From NCBI GenBank assembly GCA_902800395.1, contig CADCEC010000011.1, positions 1-64,000 of the forward strand: a stretch of DNA of 64,000 nucleotides. The letters are read 5' to 3'. Shown one piece after another: positions 49,194 through 58,308 of the stretch. The first letter of the stretch is position 1, and each line of letters starts with the position of its first letter. Below the pieces are notes generated by a model. That model worked only from the letters and a program-made list of their open reading frames with translations. It was not told where the DNA came from and did not search any database. Position numbers and translations under genes: made by a program. This DNA comes from an uncultured Bacteroidota bacterium (GTDB lineage Bacteria; Bacteroidota; Bacteroidia; Bacteroidales; P3).

Positions 49194-49985
49194 CTAATTC
49201 CCGTCACCACCTCCGCCTTTTCCCCCACCTCTGCCGGCACCATTCCTTTCCACGCCAGGGTTCCCATAGCTCTCATAGTTCTCATGGCTCTCATAGTTCT
49301 CATAGTTTTCATCATTCTCATCACTCACATTTGTCCTTTCACACCCTTTCACTCCTATAAAATTGATATATATGCTCTCCGAGCAGCGTCCCGCATTGTC
49401 CTGCACAAAGCCGTAGAGATGCACCTCATCGTTCTCCCAATAGGAGGGCAGCGTCAGCGTGATGCTTCCCATGCGTCGGTAGACCGGCAGCGACAGCACC
49501 GCCTCGCAGCGCGAGGCATTGATCGCCGCCACATACACGCGGTCGTTGCCGTTGCAGTTCCGGTGCTCGGGATTCTTCTCGAAATCAAGGATTATCTCTT
49601 GTGGGAGCGTACCCTCGTGTACGCCCGTGAACGCCACCGGCGCCACCGGGCCCTCGCTCAGACGCAGGTGCTCGTAGTCAGCGACCAGAGTCTCGCCATC
49701 CATAACAAATCTCCCTTTGTTGACCATCAGGAAATAGTTGCACACGGTCTTGTGTACCTTCAGCGCCGGCAGCTCGAAGCCGATGCGCAGGATGTCCTTC
49801 AGCCGTCCGGCGAAGCCCACCGAAGCCTTAAACAGCTCGCGCTGTTCCAGTTGTTTATCGGTCTTGGCGTCGTGGAACTCGCGTGGCAACGCCCTCACGC
49901 ACCACTGCCCGCGCCACATATACCCCACGGCATTACCCACTCTCCCCACGAACGGCCCATTGATTCCTCCTAATTGCTTTCCCAT
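49194..49985 (-). CDS. DUF6266 family protein
   Basis: 263 aa. It begins MGKQLGGINGPFVGRVGNAVGY, WRGQWCVRALPR, then TDKQLEQRELF, the hallmark N-terminus of DUF6266 in Bacteroidales. A beta-rich middle ends at YINFIGVKG. The tail is repetitive: an AGTGAAAGGG-like unit (about 49336-49352), then 9-nt TATGAGAAC units translated as ENYENYESHENYES, then a Gly-rich end. No signal peptide is apparent. Function unknown; the family is commonly found as isolated genes. The tail is likely expanded by repeat slippage and not part of the fold. Confidence 0.85.
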   Translation of the reverse strand: MGKQLGGINGPFVGRVGNAVGYMWRGQWCVRALPREFHDAKTDKQLEQRELFKASVGFAGRLKDILRIGFELPALKVHKTVCNYFLMVNKGRFVMDGETLVADYEHLRLSEGPVAPVAFTGVHEGTLPQEIILDFEKNPEHRNCNGNDRVYVAAINASRCEAVLSLPVYRRMGSITLTLPSYWENDEVHLYGFVQDNAGRCSESIYINFIGVKGCERTNVSDENDENYENYESHENYESYGNPGVERNGAGRGGGKGGGGDGN

Positions 49986-50244
49986 TTCTTGTAATGTTTA
50001 ATGGTTAACGGTTAATGTTTAACGATTTAACATGGCTTGCGGCAGCCCCGTTAACCTTTAATCATTAAACTTTAACCTTTATTATAACGTTATTCTCTTC
50101 TATTTATTTTTTACCAAAGTAAAATTTCCATAAATTTATATTAGAAGTATAGTAGAACATGATAAGAAGAGGATATTGTATTATAGATTGTTAGATACTG
50201 ACAATTTTCCCCTCTTTGGGGGCGAAATAATAAAAAAATGTGTG
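49986..50244. other. Spacer without gene
   Basis: Divergent start of the DUF6266 gene on one side, stop of the giant T9SS gene on the other. It contains TTAATGGTTAACGG-type repeats (49996-50070) whose ends can fold back (GTTTAATGGTTAACGG with CCGTTAACC and CATTAAAC). No ORF or terminator is supported. Confidence 0.6.
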
Positions 50245-53200
50245 CTATCTGATTATCAGTTTTCTTATGGTGGGGGAGGTGGAGAGGCGGACGAAGTAGA
50301 CACCGGCTGGGAGAGGGCTGATGTCAAGGGTAGTCTTGCCGTTTTCCACTTTCCACCGTCCGCACACGCGGCCGGTGGCATCGGTCAGGGTCAATGTGGA
50401 GGGCTGGTCGGTCTCGACAGTCACCGTCTTGCTGGCGGGATTGGGATAAATTGAAAATTGAGAATTGAAAATTGGAAGTTCCTCGATACCAACACCCTGC
50501 ACAAACACAGCCGTAACCACGGTGTCCGAAGTGATGGCGAAGCTATAGGGATTGAACATGATGGTGTCTCCCGGCACAAAGACCCAGCCATAGAGACCTG
50601 CTGGACATTTGAAGTAAGTGGCCGACAGCGTCACCGTGTCCCCTTCACGATAGGTGCCAGCTCCGGTGACATAAGCGTTCAGGTCGTCGGCATAGCCTTC
50701 CCACCCTTCCAGCCATTTTGTGACGATTGTGACAGTATACCAGACGGTGTCGGGAGGAGGTATCGGCAGGCTGTCGGCCGCAAAGTAGGCGGTGAAGGCG
50801 GTATCGCTCACCAGCATGAGGGTACGCGTGGTGTGGGTGTCGTTGTCGTTCCACGCCACGAAGTGGTAGCCCTCGAAGGGGGTGGCGCTGATGGTGACGA
50901 CGCTATTGTCGGGGTATACTCCCGCGCCGCTGACGGTACCCATCGCGGTATCGTTCACGTCGAGGGTAAGGGTGCGGTAGGTCTGGGTGTCGGAAGAGAC
51001 CAAGACCTGTATGGTGTCGATGCGGATGACGCCTATGTCGGAGTAGTGGGTGGGGCTGTTGTACCAGCCCAGGTTGCGGAAGGCAATGTAGATGTTCTGT
51101 CCGCGGTAGGCGTCGAGCGACAGGGTGCGCGAGGCCCACTGGTTGCTATAGAAGGACGATGCGGTGTCGTTCTGCTCGTAATAGAGGGTGTCGAAGAGGC
51201 TGTGGCTGCTGCGGCCCTGGGTCGATACCAGCACCTGATACTTGGAGTGGTCGCACAGCAGGTGCCACCGCAGCGTGTAGCTTTGCGTATAGTCGTCGGG
51301 GATGGCTATCTCGCGCATGACGAACCAGCTGTCGACGGGGTCATTACTCCAGTTCAGGTACTGCATGCAGGTGATGCCGCTGCTGAAATAGTCGTCGATA
51401 TGCCAACCGCCGCTCCTCTGCCAGCAGGTAATGTTGCTGCTGCTGTTCAGACGCACGGTGTAGGGGAGCTGGGTGATGGGTTCGCAGTTGGTGATGCTGC
51501 AGGTCATAGCCACGCTGTCGCTGCCAGCGGCATTGGCGATGACAACGCTCACATGGTCGGTGCCACCGGCGTGGTACTCGATGGCCGCTGTTGAGTCGGT
51601 GGCTGTGAGGGTGGCCAGGCCTGCGTCGGCCATGGTGGAGTGCCAGGTGTAGGTGACGCCCGTCGTGTCGCCTTGCAGCAGGTGGGCGGTGAAGATGGCT
51701 TCCTCGCTCGAGAGCTGCTCGGTGGGGCCGCTGATGGCTGCCACGGGCACATCGGTATAGTCGATACTGAGGTCATCGATAGCAAGCGACAAGTTGCGGT
51801 TTCCGTGCACGAAGGCAATCCACACCGTCTGGCCCGCGTAGGTGGCCAGCGAAGCGCTGCGGAACAGGTATTCATGGTCGAGGGTATTGGTCTGCTCGGA
51901 GTATATGGTGTCGGTAAAAAGGTTCGTGGCGCTCCCCGAGGTGGAGATAAGAACGGTCAGGCGTGGATAGGTATGGGTTGTGCTATTTCCAAAGAAGTTG
52001 GCGTAGAAACTCAATGACAAGTTGCTACCAGCAGGCACCTCGACTGGCGGCAGGATGAACCATGCGTCGATAGAGCCATTGTCGCTATCCGCCGTTGCAA
52101 AATTCGAGTACAGATAGTGGCTGCCGCTATTGGCATACCAGTATCCGTCATAGATTCTCCAATTCGTCGTTGTGCTGCCGGGGACGGTCGACAGGTGCCA
52201 GCAGGGGTTTACGCCGTTTTCGAAGCCTTCTGTCCAAGGGAAGGTGTTGATGTGGCAGCCAGTGACAGTGATGAAGCGCCTGATGGTGTCGACCCCAAAG
52301 GCGTTGGTGGTGATGAGAGTCAATGTGTCGGTACCACCGGCGAGGTAGACCATCCTCAGGGTGTCGCCGGTGACCACCATCGTGGCCTGTCCCGCGGCGG
52401 CCATGGTCGACTGCCAGCTGTAGTTGAGGCCAGTAGCTGAGCCGGAAGACAGATGGGCGATATAGGTGGTTGTATCATCGGACTGCACGGCAGAGGGACC
52501 GCTGATAGCTGCCACGGGTTTGCCCATGTAGGTGAACGTCACCCATGCCGAATAGCTGCTGTAAGCATTGGTGGCAATGACGCTGATGGTGTCGGTACCA
52601 AGGGCGGTATAGACGATATAGGCCGAGTCGCCCACAGCCGTCAGAATGGCCTGTCCGGCGTCGGCCATGGTGGAGTGCCAGCTGTAGGTGAGGCTGTCGG
52701 AGAGACCGTTGGTCGGATAGGCGCGGAAGAGGATACTGTCACCGCCTACCTGTTCCGGCGTAGCAATGGCCACGGTGGGCATTGTGTCGAAAGCTGTCAC
52801 CTCCATGTTATCGACGATGACTCCGTACCAAACTCCGTACCAAATTGTGTCCTGCGTCCACTGCAGGGCGAAGCGGTGTATATTGGCGGGGAAGGCGCCG
52901 AGGCTCACCGTCACGGTGCTTCCCGTCTGCTGCTGGGGCAGGTCGGCCACACTCACAAAGACGCTGTCCTGCATATAACCCACACTCAAGATGCCCATGG
53001 AGGAACGTTCATGCTGATAGTAGAACGACAGCATCATCTGGTTCAGCGGGGTGGCAAACACGGGACTCTCCACGATGGCCACACTGTCCCATCCGGTAGA
53101 GTTGCCGGCCATCAGCAATAGCGCCTGCTGACCGCTCGTGAAATAGCCGCTGACGGGATTATACGGGTAAGCATTTATGATGTGGGGGGCGTAGGTGGCA

Positions 53201-55803
53201 TTGCTGCCGTTCCAGTAGCTGTGCCAGCAGTCGGGCAGCGGGCCTTCCGCATTATAGGCTGTGCCAAGCAGTGCGTTGAAGTCCTCCGTCCAAGGCAGCG
53301 TGATGGGCGAGCATTTGGTCACCTGCACCACCGCCGTCGCGCTGTCGTTGCCGAAAGCGTTGGTGGCAACGACCGTGACGGTGTCGGTGCCGCCAGAGGG
53401 ATAGACGATAGTGATTGTAGTGTTTATAGTGACTATAGTGGTATCCAGCAGCGAGCTGTGCCAGGTGTAGGTGCAGGGCTGTCCTTCGACGAGGGTAGCC
53501 GTGAAAGTCACGGTGTCGTAGCTATCCACCTGTGTCGGAACCGTCAGCGTGATGACAGGTACCGAGGCGCTACGCACCGTCACATTGTCAATCAGCAGTT
53601 TCTCCGAAGAGATGTCATAGTAGGAAGGGTGACGACAGAAGGCCACATGGATGGTCTGTCCGGCATAGGCTAACAGGCTCACGTTGCGGGTGCCCCAGTT
53701 CTGCCAGCTGTTACCGGCACTGACCACCCCCGAGCTGACCGTCAGCAGGGTGTCGTAAGTCGTCAGGTCGAGGAAGTTCGTGTCGGCACTCACCAGCACG
53801 CTGTAGTGAGGCTGATGGGTGGTGGTGTTTATCGCGGCCGCCTCGTTCCACTCAAGTATCTTTATATCGATTGTGTCGGCAGGCATTTCGATGGCTGGCG
53901 AGACAATCCAGTGGTCCAGTGTGTTGTTCGCATAGGTTGAGACCAAGGCGCGATAGGTGTCGCTATAGTTTACATGGTAGCTGTAAGGCTTGCCGTCGTA
54001 CCAGTTGCTGCCAGCAGGGACATACCAGCACATGCTTCCGCCGTAGAAAGTCTCCGTCCACGGCAGGGTGGTCACCGCTGGGCACTCGACCACCGGATAG
54101 ATGGCCGTCAACGTGTCGGCGCCGTAGGCGTTGCTGACGATGAGTGTCACTGTGTCGGTCCCTGTGGAGGGGTAAACTATAGTCACTATAGTCGCTACAG
54201 TATCTATAGCCACTATAGTGCTGTCAAGCATCGAGGAGTGCCAGGTGTAGGCCCATCCGTTGGTAACGCCGGTCACCCTGTGGGCTGTCAGCGCGACGCT
54301 CTCGCCCGTGCGGGCATGGGTGGGTGCCGTGAGGGTGGCCACAGGTTCTAGCTCCTGAAGAAACTCTACGCGGTCCAGGTAGGCTCCGTTGCCGCCAACA
54401 CCGGTAAGTACAAAAGCCACCTTCACCGTCTGGCCGCGCCAGGCATCGAGGAAGATTCGCCTTTCGATGCTGTTAGAGCACTCATCGGTCAGTGTCATCA
54501 TCGTCGTCCAATCGGCCGAGTCGACCACGCCGGCGGCCGTGCAGGGTGCCACGCGGACCTCCACAGTATCCGACCTGTTTTGCTGGTCATTCTCTGCCCG
54601 ATACTGGAATTTCAGCACCAGTCCGTCATCGTTGGGCAGGTTCACCACCGGCGAGACCAGCCACTCGTCATATTGGTAGTTGCCGGCATATCCGCCGCAT
54701 GCGGCATAGCCGTTCGACCCATGCCACTGGTAGGAAGTGGATGTGTATTGCGAAGCATCCCAGCAGTCGAGGCTGTAGTTGGCAAATTCCGAGACCCACG
54801 GCAGGTACATCACAGGGCCGCAGCCCGTGGTGAAGTTGAAGCTCCGCGAGCGGAAGCTCGTGCTGCTGTCGCACACCGTCTGTACGGTACCTTGATAGGT
54901 AGTGGCAGGGTTGAAGCCGCCGTCGAGGTTGAGGGTAGGCCCTGTCCAGAGGGTGTCGATGCCCCTGGCGGGAATCTCCACATGAAGCGTTCCGCCGTCG
55001 GGGGTCTGCAGACTGACATTCGCCGGGTCGGTGCTCGAGGCGCTGACTGTCGACGGGTAGGGACAAAAGGTGCTGTCGTAAAACAGGTTGTACCAGCGGC
55101 CTTTCTCGGGCCACGCCTCTTCGTCGTTGTGAAGCGAGCAGGAGGTGTTAAGACGCACTCCTTCGTGGGTGGCAAAATCGATGAAGATAATATCCCAGTT
55201 ATTGCTGTTCAGGCTTGCCGACACACCGTTCTGTAAGCGTGCGAAAGAGGCGTTATACACCGCCCCGGGGTCGGACTCGCCATAGACGATGCGCAGGCCG
55301 CCGGCCTCAAACAGCTGCACTTGGAAACTCAAATACAGCGAGTCGCTGGCGTTATTGTAGTCTTTCATCCGTGTCTCCACCACCAGCACGCGGTTCCCCG
55401 CGGTTCCCAGCAGCGCCATACGCGTATAACAGGTGCTGTCGAAACGCCCACAGTAACCGAACGGCTCTACCTTGGGAACGTTGTTTTGGTTCAAGGCGTT
55501 CATATAGTTGCCGCTGGCCGACAGCAGCGTACTGCCCAGACGCACCGTGCCATTGATGTTGGTCGAGAACTGGCTGTAGGTCGTCCCGCACATCGTGAAG
55601 TCGAAGCCGATATTCACCAGCCCCGATCGGGCCGACGTCCTGTTTCCACCAGTGATAATCACCGAATCCACTCCGTCGATATCGTACCACAGCGTTGTGT
55701 CAACTCCCGTGGTCATGTTCCACGTGTCGATAATCATCTGCGCCTGTGTCTGATGACACATCAGCCCCATCAGGGCCATCAATGCAAAGAATACTTTTTT
55801 CAT
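50245..55803 (-). CDS. Giant secreted multi-module protein with T9SS sorting domain
   Basis: 1852 aa. A signal peptide (CHQTQAQ) is followed by an N-terminal beta domain to about 330. Five choice-of-anchor-J-like modules follow, each opening with a Cys and a PW or PY motif (MYLPWVSEF, TLPWTETF, TLPWTEDF, TFPWTEGFENG, QLPYTVRL). They are separated by Ig/PKD-like repeats (YTWHSTMADAG ... GTDTVTVVATNAFG). Two InlB-B/bacterial repeat-like domains (TVSGAGVYPDNSVVTISATPFEGYHFVAWND and a second) precede a type A T9SS sorting domain (IYPNPASKTVTVETD ... PAGVYFVRLSTSPTIRKLIIR). It is likely a surface adhesin or glycan-binding scaffold. Three translated repeats are seen: ATAGTGACT (53408-53443), CTATAGTCA (54178-54221) and AATTGAA (50449-50476). 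Confidence 0.9.
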   Translation of the reverse strand: MKKVFFALMALMGLMCHQTQAQMIIDTWNMTTGVDTTLWYDIDGVDSVIITGGNRTSARSGLVNIGFDFTMCGTTYSQFSTNINGTVRLGSTLLSASGNYMNALNQNNVPKVEPFGYCGRFDSTCYTRMALLGTAGNRVLVVETRMKDYNNASDSLYLSFQVQLFEAGGLRIVYGESDPGAVYNASFARLQNGVSASLNSNNWDIIFIDFATHEGVRLNTSCSLHNDEEAWPEKGRWYNLFYDSTFCPYPSTVSASSTDPANVSLQTPDGGTLHVEIPARGIDTLWTGPTLNLDGGFNPATTYQGTVQTVCDSSTSFRSRSFNFTTGCGPVMYLPWVSEFANYSLDCWDASQYTSTSYQWHGSNGYAACGGYAGNYQYDEWLVSPVVNLPNDDGLVLKFQYRAENDQQNRSDTVEVRVAPCTAAGVVDSADWTTMMTLTDECSNSIERRIFLDAWRGQTVKVAFVLTGVGGNGAYLDRVEFLQELEPVATLTAPTHARTGESVALTAHRVTGVTNGWAYTWHSSMLDSTIVAIDTVATIVTIVYPSTGTDTVTLIVSNAYGADTLTAIYPVVECPAVTTLPWTETFYGGSMCWYVPAGSNWYDGKPYSYHVNYSDTYRALVSTYANNTLDHWIVSPAIEMPADTIDIKILEWNEAAAINTTTHQPHYSVLVSADTNFLDLTTYDTLLTVSSGVVSAGNSWQNWGTRNVSLLAYAGQTIHVAFCRHPSYYDISSEKLLIDNVTVRSASVPVITLTVPTQVDSYDTVTFTATLVEGQPCTYTWHSSLLDTTIVTINTTITIVYPSGGTDTVTVVATNAFGNDSATAVVQVTKCSPITLPWTEDFNALLGTAYNAEGPLPDCWHSYWNGSNATYAPHIINAYPYNPVSGYFTSGQQALLLMAGNSTGWDSVAIVESPVFATPLNQMMLSFYYQHERSSMGILSVGYMQDSVFVSVADLPQQQTGSTVTVSLGAFPANIHRFALQWTQDTIWYGVWYGVIVDNMEVTAFDTMPTVAIATPEQVGGDSILFRAYPTNGLSDSLTYSWHSTMADAGQAILTAVGDSAYIVYTALGTDTISVIATNAYSSYSAWVTFTYMGKPVAAISGPSAVQSDDTTTYIAHLSSGSATGLNYSWQSTMAAAGQATMVVTGDTLRMVYLAGGTDTLTLITTNAFGVDTIRRFITVTGCHINTFPWTEGFENGVNPCWHLSTVPGSTTTNWRIYDGYWYANSGSHYLYSNFATADSDNGSIDAWFILPPVEVPAGSNLSLSFYANFFGNSTTHTYPRLTVLISTSGSATNLFTDTIYSEQTNTLDHEYLFRSASLATYAGQTVWIAFVHGNRNLSLAIDDLSIDYTDVPVAAISGPTEQLSSEEAIFTAHLLQGDTTGVTYTWHSTMADAGLATLTATDSTAAIEYHAGGTDHVSVVIANAAGSDSVAMTCSITNCEPITQLPYTVRLNSSSNITCWQRSGGWHIDDYFSSGITCMQYLNWSNDPVDSWFVMREIAIPDDYTQSYTLRWHLLCDHSKYQVLVSTQGRSSHSLFDTLYYEQNDTASSFYSNQWASRTLSLDAYRGQNIYIAFRNLGWYNSPTHYSDIGVIRIDTIQVLVSSDTQTYRTLTLDVNDTAMGTVSGAGVYPDNSVVTISATPFEGYHFVAWNDNDTHTTRTLMLVSDTAFTAYFAADSLPIPPPDTVWYTVTIVTKWLEGWEGYADDLNAYVTGAGTYREGDTVTLSATYFKCPAGLYGWVFVPGDTIMFNPYSFAITSDTVVTAVFVQGVGIEELPIFNSQFSIYPNPASKTVTVETDQPSTLTLTDATGRVCGRWKVENGKTTLDISPLPAGVYFVRLSTSPTIRKLIIR
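50449..50476. repeat. 7-nt tandem repeat AATTGAA/AATTGAG before a T9SS domain
   Basis: Four units are translated as IFNSQFSI just before the sorting domain. It matches 8974-9001 in another T9SS gene. Confidence 0.9.
53408..53443. repeat. 9-nt tandem repeat ATAGTGACT in the giant gene
   Basis: Four units are translated as TTIVTINTTITI within a PKD-like module. A sister tract (CTATAGTCA, five units, 54178-54221) lies at the equivalent place in the next module. Confidence 0.88.
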
Positions 55804-55837
55804 TATAATTATACTTACTTTATATTTTATAACGCAG

Positions 55838-56284
55838 TTATTGTTGTTTTATTGTTACGACATAGTAGTCGGTGACTGCAGATATTTCCTCATCTGAAGT
55901 CACATGGTATATCGTCAACCATCGGTAGTGGAGCGAGGCTATATTGCAGTCCACACTGTCGCCCAGCACCTTCGAGCCGCCTCGCACCTCGGGATGGAAG
56001 CGCTTGCTCTGCCAGTAGACTATCACATTGTCAGGATTTTCCCCAGGCCAGGCTTCCGAGCGGGCAGTGGAGTCGATGACATAGGTCTTCTGCATCCCCA
56101 AGCTGTCCAACATCCACTCCCAGCCCTCGTCGGTCAAGGCCTCGAAGGTGGTGACGTCGCAGGTGAGCGAGTCGTTGAGCGGGAAGTCCTTGATGAAGCC
56201 CACGCGCACACCGGGCAAATCCTTGCACCGCTGGTACAGCTCGCTGCCCTCCACCGGCTCGGGACGCATCTTCCATGCAGTCAC
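55838..56284 (-). CDS. Uncharacterised protein, 148 aa, possibly 5'-truncated
   Basis: It begins at GTG 56284 (MTAWKMRPEPVEGSELYQ) and runs without family hit through GVRVGFIKDFPLNDSLTCDVTTFEALTDEG and FHPEVRGGSKVLGDSVDC. No signal peptide from the GTG start, but the frame reads upstream as LLRLHAPPPLLAAVTAWK, signal-like, without any ATG before a stop. A 24-codon ORF in another frame (56281-56355) ends at the GTG. The gene precedes the giant T9SS gene by 34 bases, so it may be co-transcribed. A frameshifted exported protein is a reasonable alternative. Confidence 0.55.
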   Translation of the reverse strand: MTAWKMRPEPVEGSELYQRCKDLPGVRVGFIKDFPLNDSLTCDVTTFEALTDEGWEWMLDSLGMQKTYVIDSTARSEAWPGENPDNVIVYWQSKRFHPEVRGGSKVLGDSVDCNIASLHYRWLTIYHVTSDEEISAVTDYYVVTIKQQ

Positions 56285-56355
56285 CGCCGCCAGGAGCGGT
56301 GGCGGCGCATGAAGGCGCAGTAGGCGTCGTGCCGGGAGATGCTATTGTGGTCCAT
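56281..56355 (-). CDS. Possible 24-aa upstream ORF coupled to the 148-aa gene
   Basis: ATG 56355 gives MDHNSISRHDAYCAFMRRHR and four more residues, with stop TGA overlapping the GTG start of the next gene (GTGA). It could be a leader peptide or the true start of a frameshifted gene. Weakly supported. Confidence 0.3.
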   Translation of the reverse strand: MDHNSISRHDAYCAFMRRHRSWRR

Positions 56356-56400
56356 CTACTATATATATACGCAAAAAATGACCGGAATCTGACAAAGGGG

Positions 56401-56438
56401 GTGAAAAAAATTGAGCAAATTGTGTAATTTGCTCAATT
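56401..56438 (-). terminator. Terminator of the porT transcript
   Basis: Perfect 13-bp stem AATTGAGCAAATT / AATTTGCTCAATT with 4-base loop. On the minus strand it is followed by a run of T. It lies 57 bases downstream of the porT stop. Confidence 0.85.
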
Positions 56439-56494
56439 ATAGGGAGAAAAATTTTTTGATTTTTTTGAGGGGGAAGGTAAGGGACTTAGGGTTG

Positions 56495-57241
56495 TCAGCC
56501 TTCGAAGGTGAAGGAGAGCATGAAGGTGCGGGTGGTGACGTTGTTGAAGGAGCGGATGTAGATGTCGGGGTCCTCGACCTTGAGGTCGACGAGGCCGAGG
56601 TTCATCTTGAACTCGATGGCAAACTTCACGTAGCGCAGGAAGACGTCGAAGCCCACACCCAGGGAGTAGCGGAAGTCGTGGGGCTGGAGACGGATGATGC
56701 TCTGGTCGCTCTGGTTCTTGTTCTCGCGCAGCGAGGCGAAGTCGAAGCCGTAGCTGACGCCGGCGGTGAGATAGGGTCGGAAGTTGCCGTAGCGTTTGGC
56801 ACGGAACTTCAGCTCCAGGGGGAGATCGCCGTAGACGGACTCGACGCTGCGGCGCCGTTCGGTGAGGGGATGCGTGGGGAGGTAGCCTGCCTCCCAGGAA
56901 TAGGTTATCTCGCGCGTCACCAAGGTAACGCCAGGCAGCAGGCGCAGGTTGAACCAGTCGTTGAGGCGCAGGTCGCCGATGACGGCGATGTGGAAGCCTG
57001 CGGCGTAGTAGGAGGTGACACCCTGAAGGGTCTGGCGGAGGGCGGCTTCGTCGCTGTATTCGAGGTCGAACATCGACTGGGTGTAGCCCACCTGGATGCC
57101 GTAATGCAACAGGCGCGAGTCGAACTTGCCGAGATTACCCACTTGGGCGGAAGCTGAGTGGGAAGTGGAAAGTGGAAAATGGAAAGCGATGCTGACGCAT
57201 ACCAGCACTAACACTTTCCACTTTCCACTTTCCACTTTCAT
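56495..57241 (-). CDS. porT: PorT, type IX secretion outer-membrane protein
   Basis: 248 aa. The start ATG 57241 is inside a CTTTCCA/GTGGAAAG repeat (MKVESGKWKVL); the longer frame to 57505 is an antisense-like extension. A signal peptide (LSTSHSASAQ) is followed by an eight-stranded barrel-like mature part with the PorT pattern: LLHYGIQVGYTQSMFDLEY, LRLNDWFNLRLLPGVTL, LPLELKFRAKRYGNFRPYLTAGVSYGFDFAS, FRYSLGVGFDVFLRYVKFAIEFK and TFMLSFTFEG at the C-terminus. PorT is needed for T9SS assembly in Porphyromonas and Flavobacterium. The presence of four T9SS cargo genes nearby agrees. It starts 2 bases after the ansA stop. Confidence 0.9.
   Translation of the reverse strand: MKVESGKWKVLVLVCVSIAFHFPLSTSHSASAQVGNLGKFDSRLLHYGIQVGYTQSMFDLEYSDEAALRQTLQGVTSYYAAGFHIAVIGDLRLNDWFNLRLLPGVTLVTREITYSWEAGYLPTHPLTERRRSVESVYGDLPLELKFRAKRYGNFRPYLTAGVSYGFDFASLRENKNQSDQSIIRLQPHDFRYSLGVGFDVFLRYVKFAIEFKMNLGLVDLKVEDPDIYIRSFNNVTTRTFMLSFTFEG
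57214..57241. repeat. 7-nt tandem repeat CTTTCCA covering the porT start codon
   Basis: Four units (the last CTTTCAT) contain the porT ATG. A second GTGGAAAG run at about 57159-57187 encodes the later signal peptide (FHFPLSTSHS). Confidence 0.9.
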
Positions 57242-57243
57242 CT

Positions 57244-58260
57244 TTATTCGGTGATTTCTCCGCGGAGGGACTGGCTGAGGCGCAGTTTGACGTGTTCTTT
57301 GTCGTTGGGGTATTCGCCGAGGAGGCACATCATCTTGGCGATGGCGGCCTCGATTGTAATGTCGCCGGCGCCGATGACGCCGATGCGGTCCATATCGCAG
57401 CTGGCGGCATACTGGCGCATCTTGACGGCGCCGGCCTTGCACTGTGTGACGTTGAGGATGATGATGCCGCGACGGATGGCGTCGTCGAGGGCGGAGATGA
57501 ACCACTCGTCGGTGGGGGCGTTGCCGGAGCCGTAGGTCTCTATCACTACGCCTTGCAGCCCGGGGGTGTGGAGCACGGCACCCACGACATCGGGACCGAT
57601 GCCGGGGAAGAGCTTCAGGATGGCCACGCGGGTGTCGAAGCGCTTGCGCACCTGCATGGGTTCGGTGGGCATGGGCTGGAAGAGGTGCTCCTTGAAGGAG
57701 ATATTGATGCCGGCTTTGGCCAGCGAGGGGTAATTGTAGCTTTCGAAGGCGTCGAAGTTCTCAGCGTTGATTTTGGTGCTGCGGTTGCCGCGGTAGAGGT
57801 GGCTGTCGAAGAAGATGCATACCTCGGGGATGGTGACGATGCGCGTGGAGGCTATCTCCAGGGCGCAGATGATGTTCTCACGACCGTCGCTGCGCAGCAT
57901 GCCCAGCGGCAGCTGGCTGCCGGTGAGGATGATGGGCTTGGCGAGGTTCTTGAACATGAAGCTCAGGGCCGAGGCGGTATAGGCCATAGTGTCGGTGCCG
58001 TGAAGCACCACGAAGCCATCGAAGTGGTCGTACTCGCGCTCGATGATTTCAGCGATGCTCACCCAGAGGGCGGGGGTCATGCAGGAGGAGTCGATGATGC
58101 TGGGGAGCGTCACCGACTCGATGTCGTACTCGCAGTGTTTGAGCTGTGGGACAGCGTCATAGATGCGGTCGAGGGCGAAGGGGTGCAGCGAGCCGTTCTC
58201 GTCCTGCACCATGCCGATGGTGCCACCGGTATAAACGATAAGAACTTTGTTCTGTTTCAT
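57244..58260 (-). CDS. ansA: Type I asparaginase
   Basis: 338 aa. First catalytic threonine motif YTGGTIGMVQD (about 11-21) and second HGTDTMAYTASALSFM (about 84-99). QLPLGMLRSDGRENI and FETYGSGNAP-like (VIETYGSGNAPTDEW) follow as in cytosolic AnsA enzymes that hydrolyse asparagine to aspartate and ammonia. No signal peptide. Upstream gene of porT with 2 bases between stop and the next ATG. Confidence 0.95.
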   Translation of the reverse strand: MKQNKVLIVYTGGTIGMVQDENGSLHPFALDRIYDAVPQLKHCEYDIESVTLPSIIDSSCMTPALWVSIAEIIEREYDHFDGFVVLHGTDTMAYTASALSFMFKNLAKPIILTGSQLPLGMLRSDGRENIICALEIASTRIVTIPEVCIFFDSHLYRGNRSTKINAENFDAFESYNYPSLAKAGINISFKEHLFQPMPTEPMQVRKRFDTRVAILKLFPGIGPDVVGAVLHTPGLQGVVIETYGSGNAPTDEWFISALDDAIRRGIIILNVTQCKAGAVKMRQYAASCDMDRIGVIGAGDITIEAAIAKMMCLLGEYPNDKEHVKLRLSQSLRGEITE

Positions 58261-58308
58261 ACCGCCTATAACGGCACACCAGAGCTTTTATTGTGTTACG
58301 AGGCTATT

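Noticed and set aside
56495-57505. Longer porT frame beginning at 57505
   Set aside because: The first 88 residues are Arg/His-rich and lie inside ansA in another frame. The signal peptide starts only after ATG 57241.
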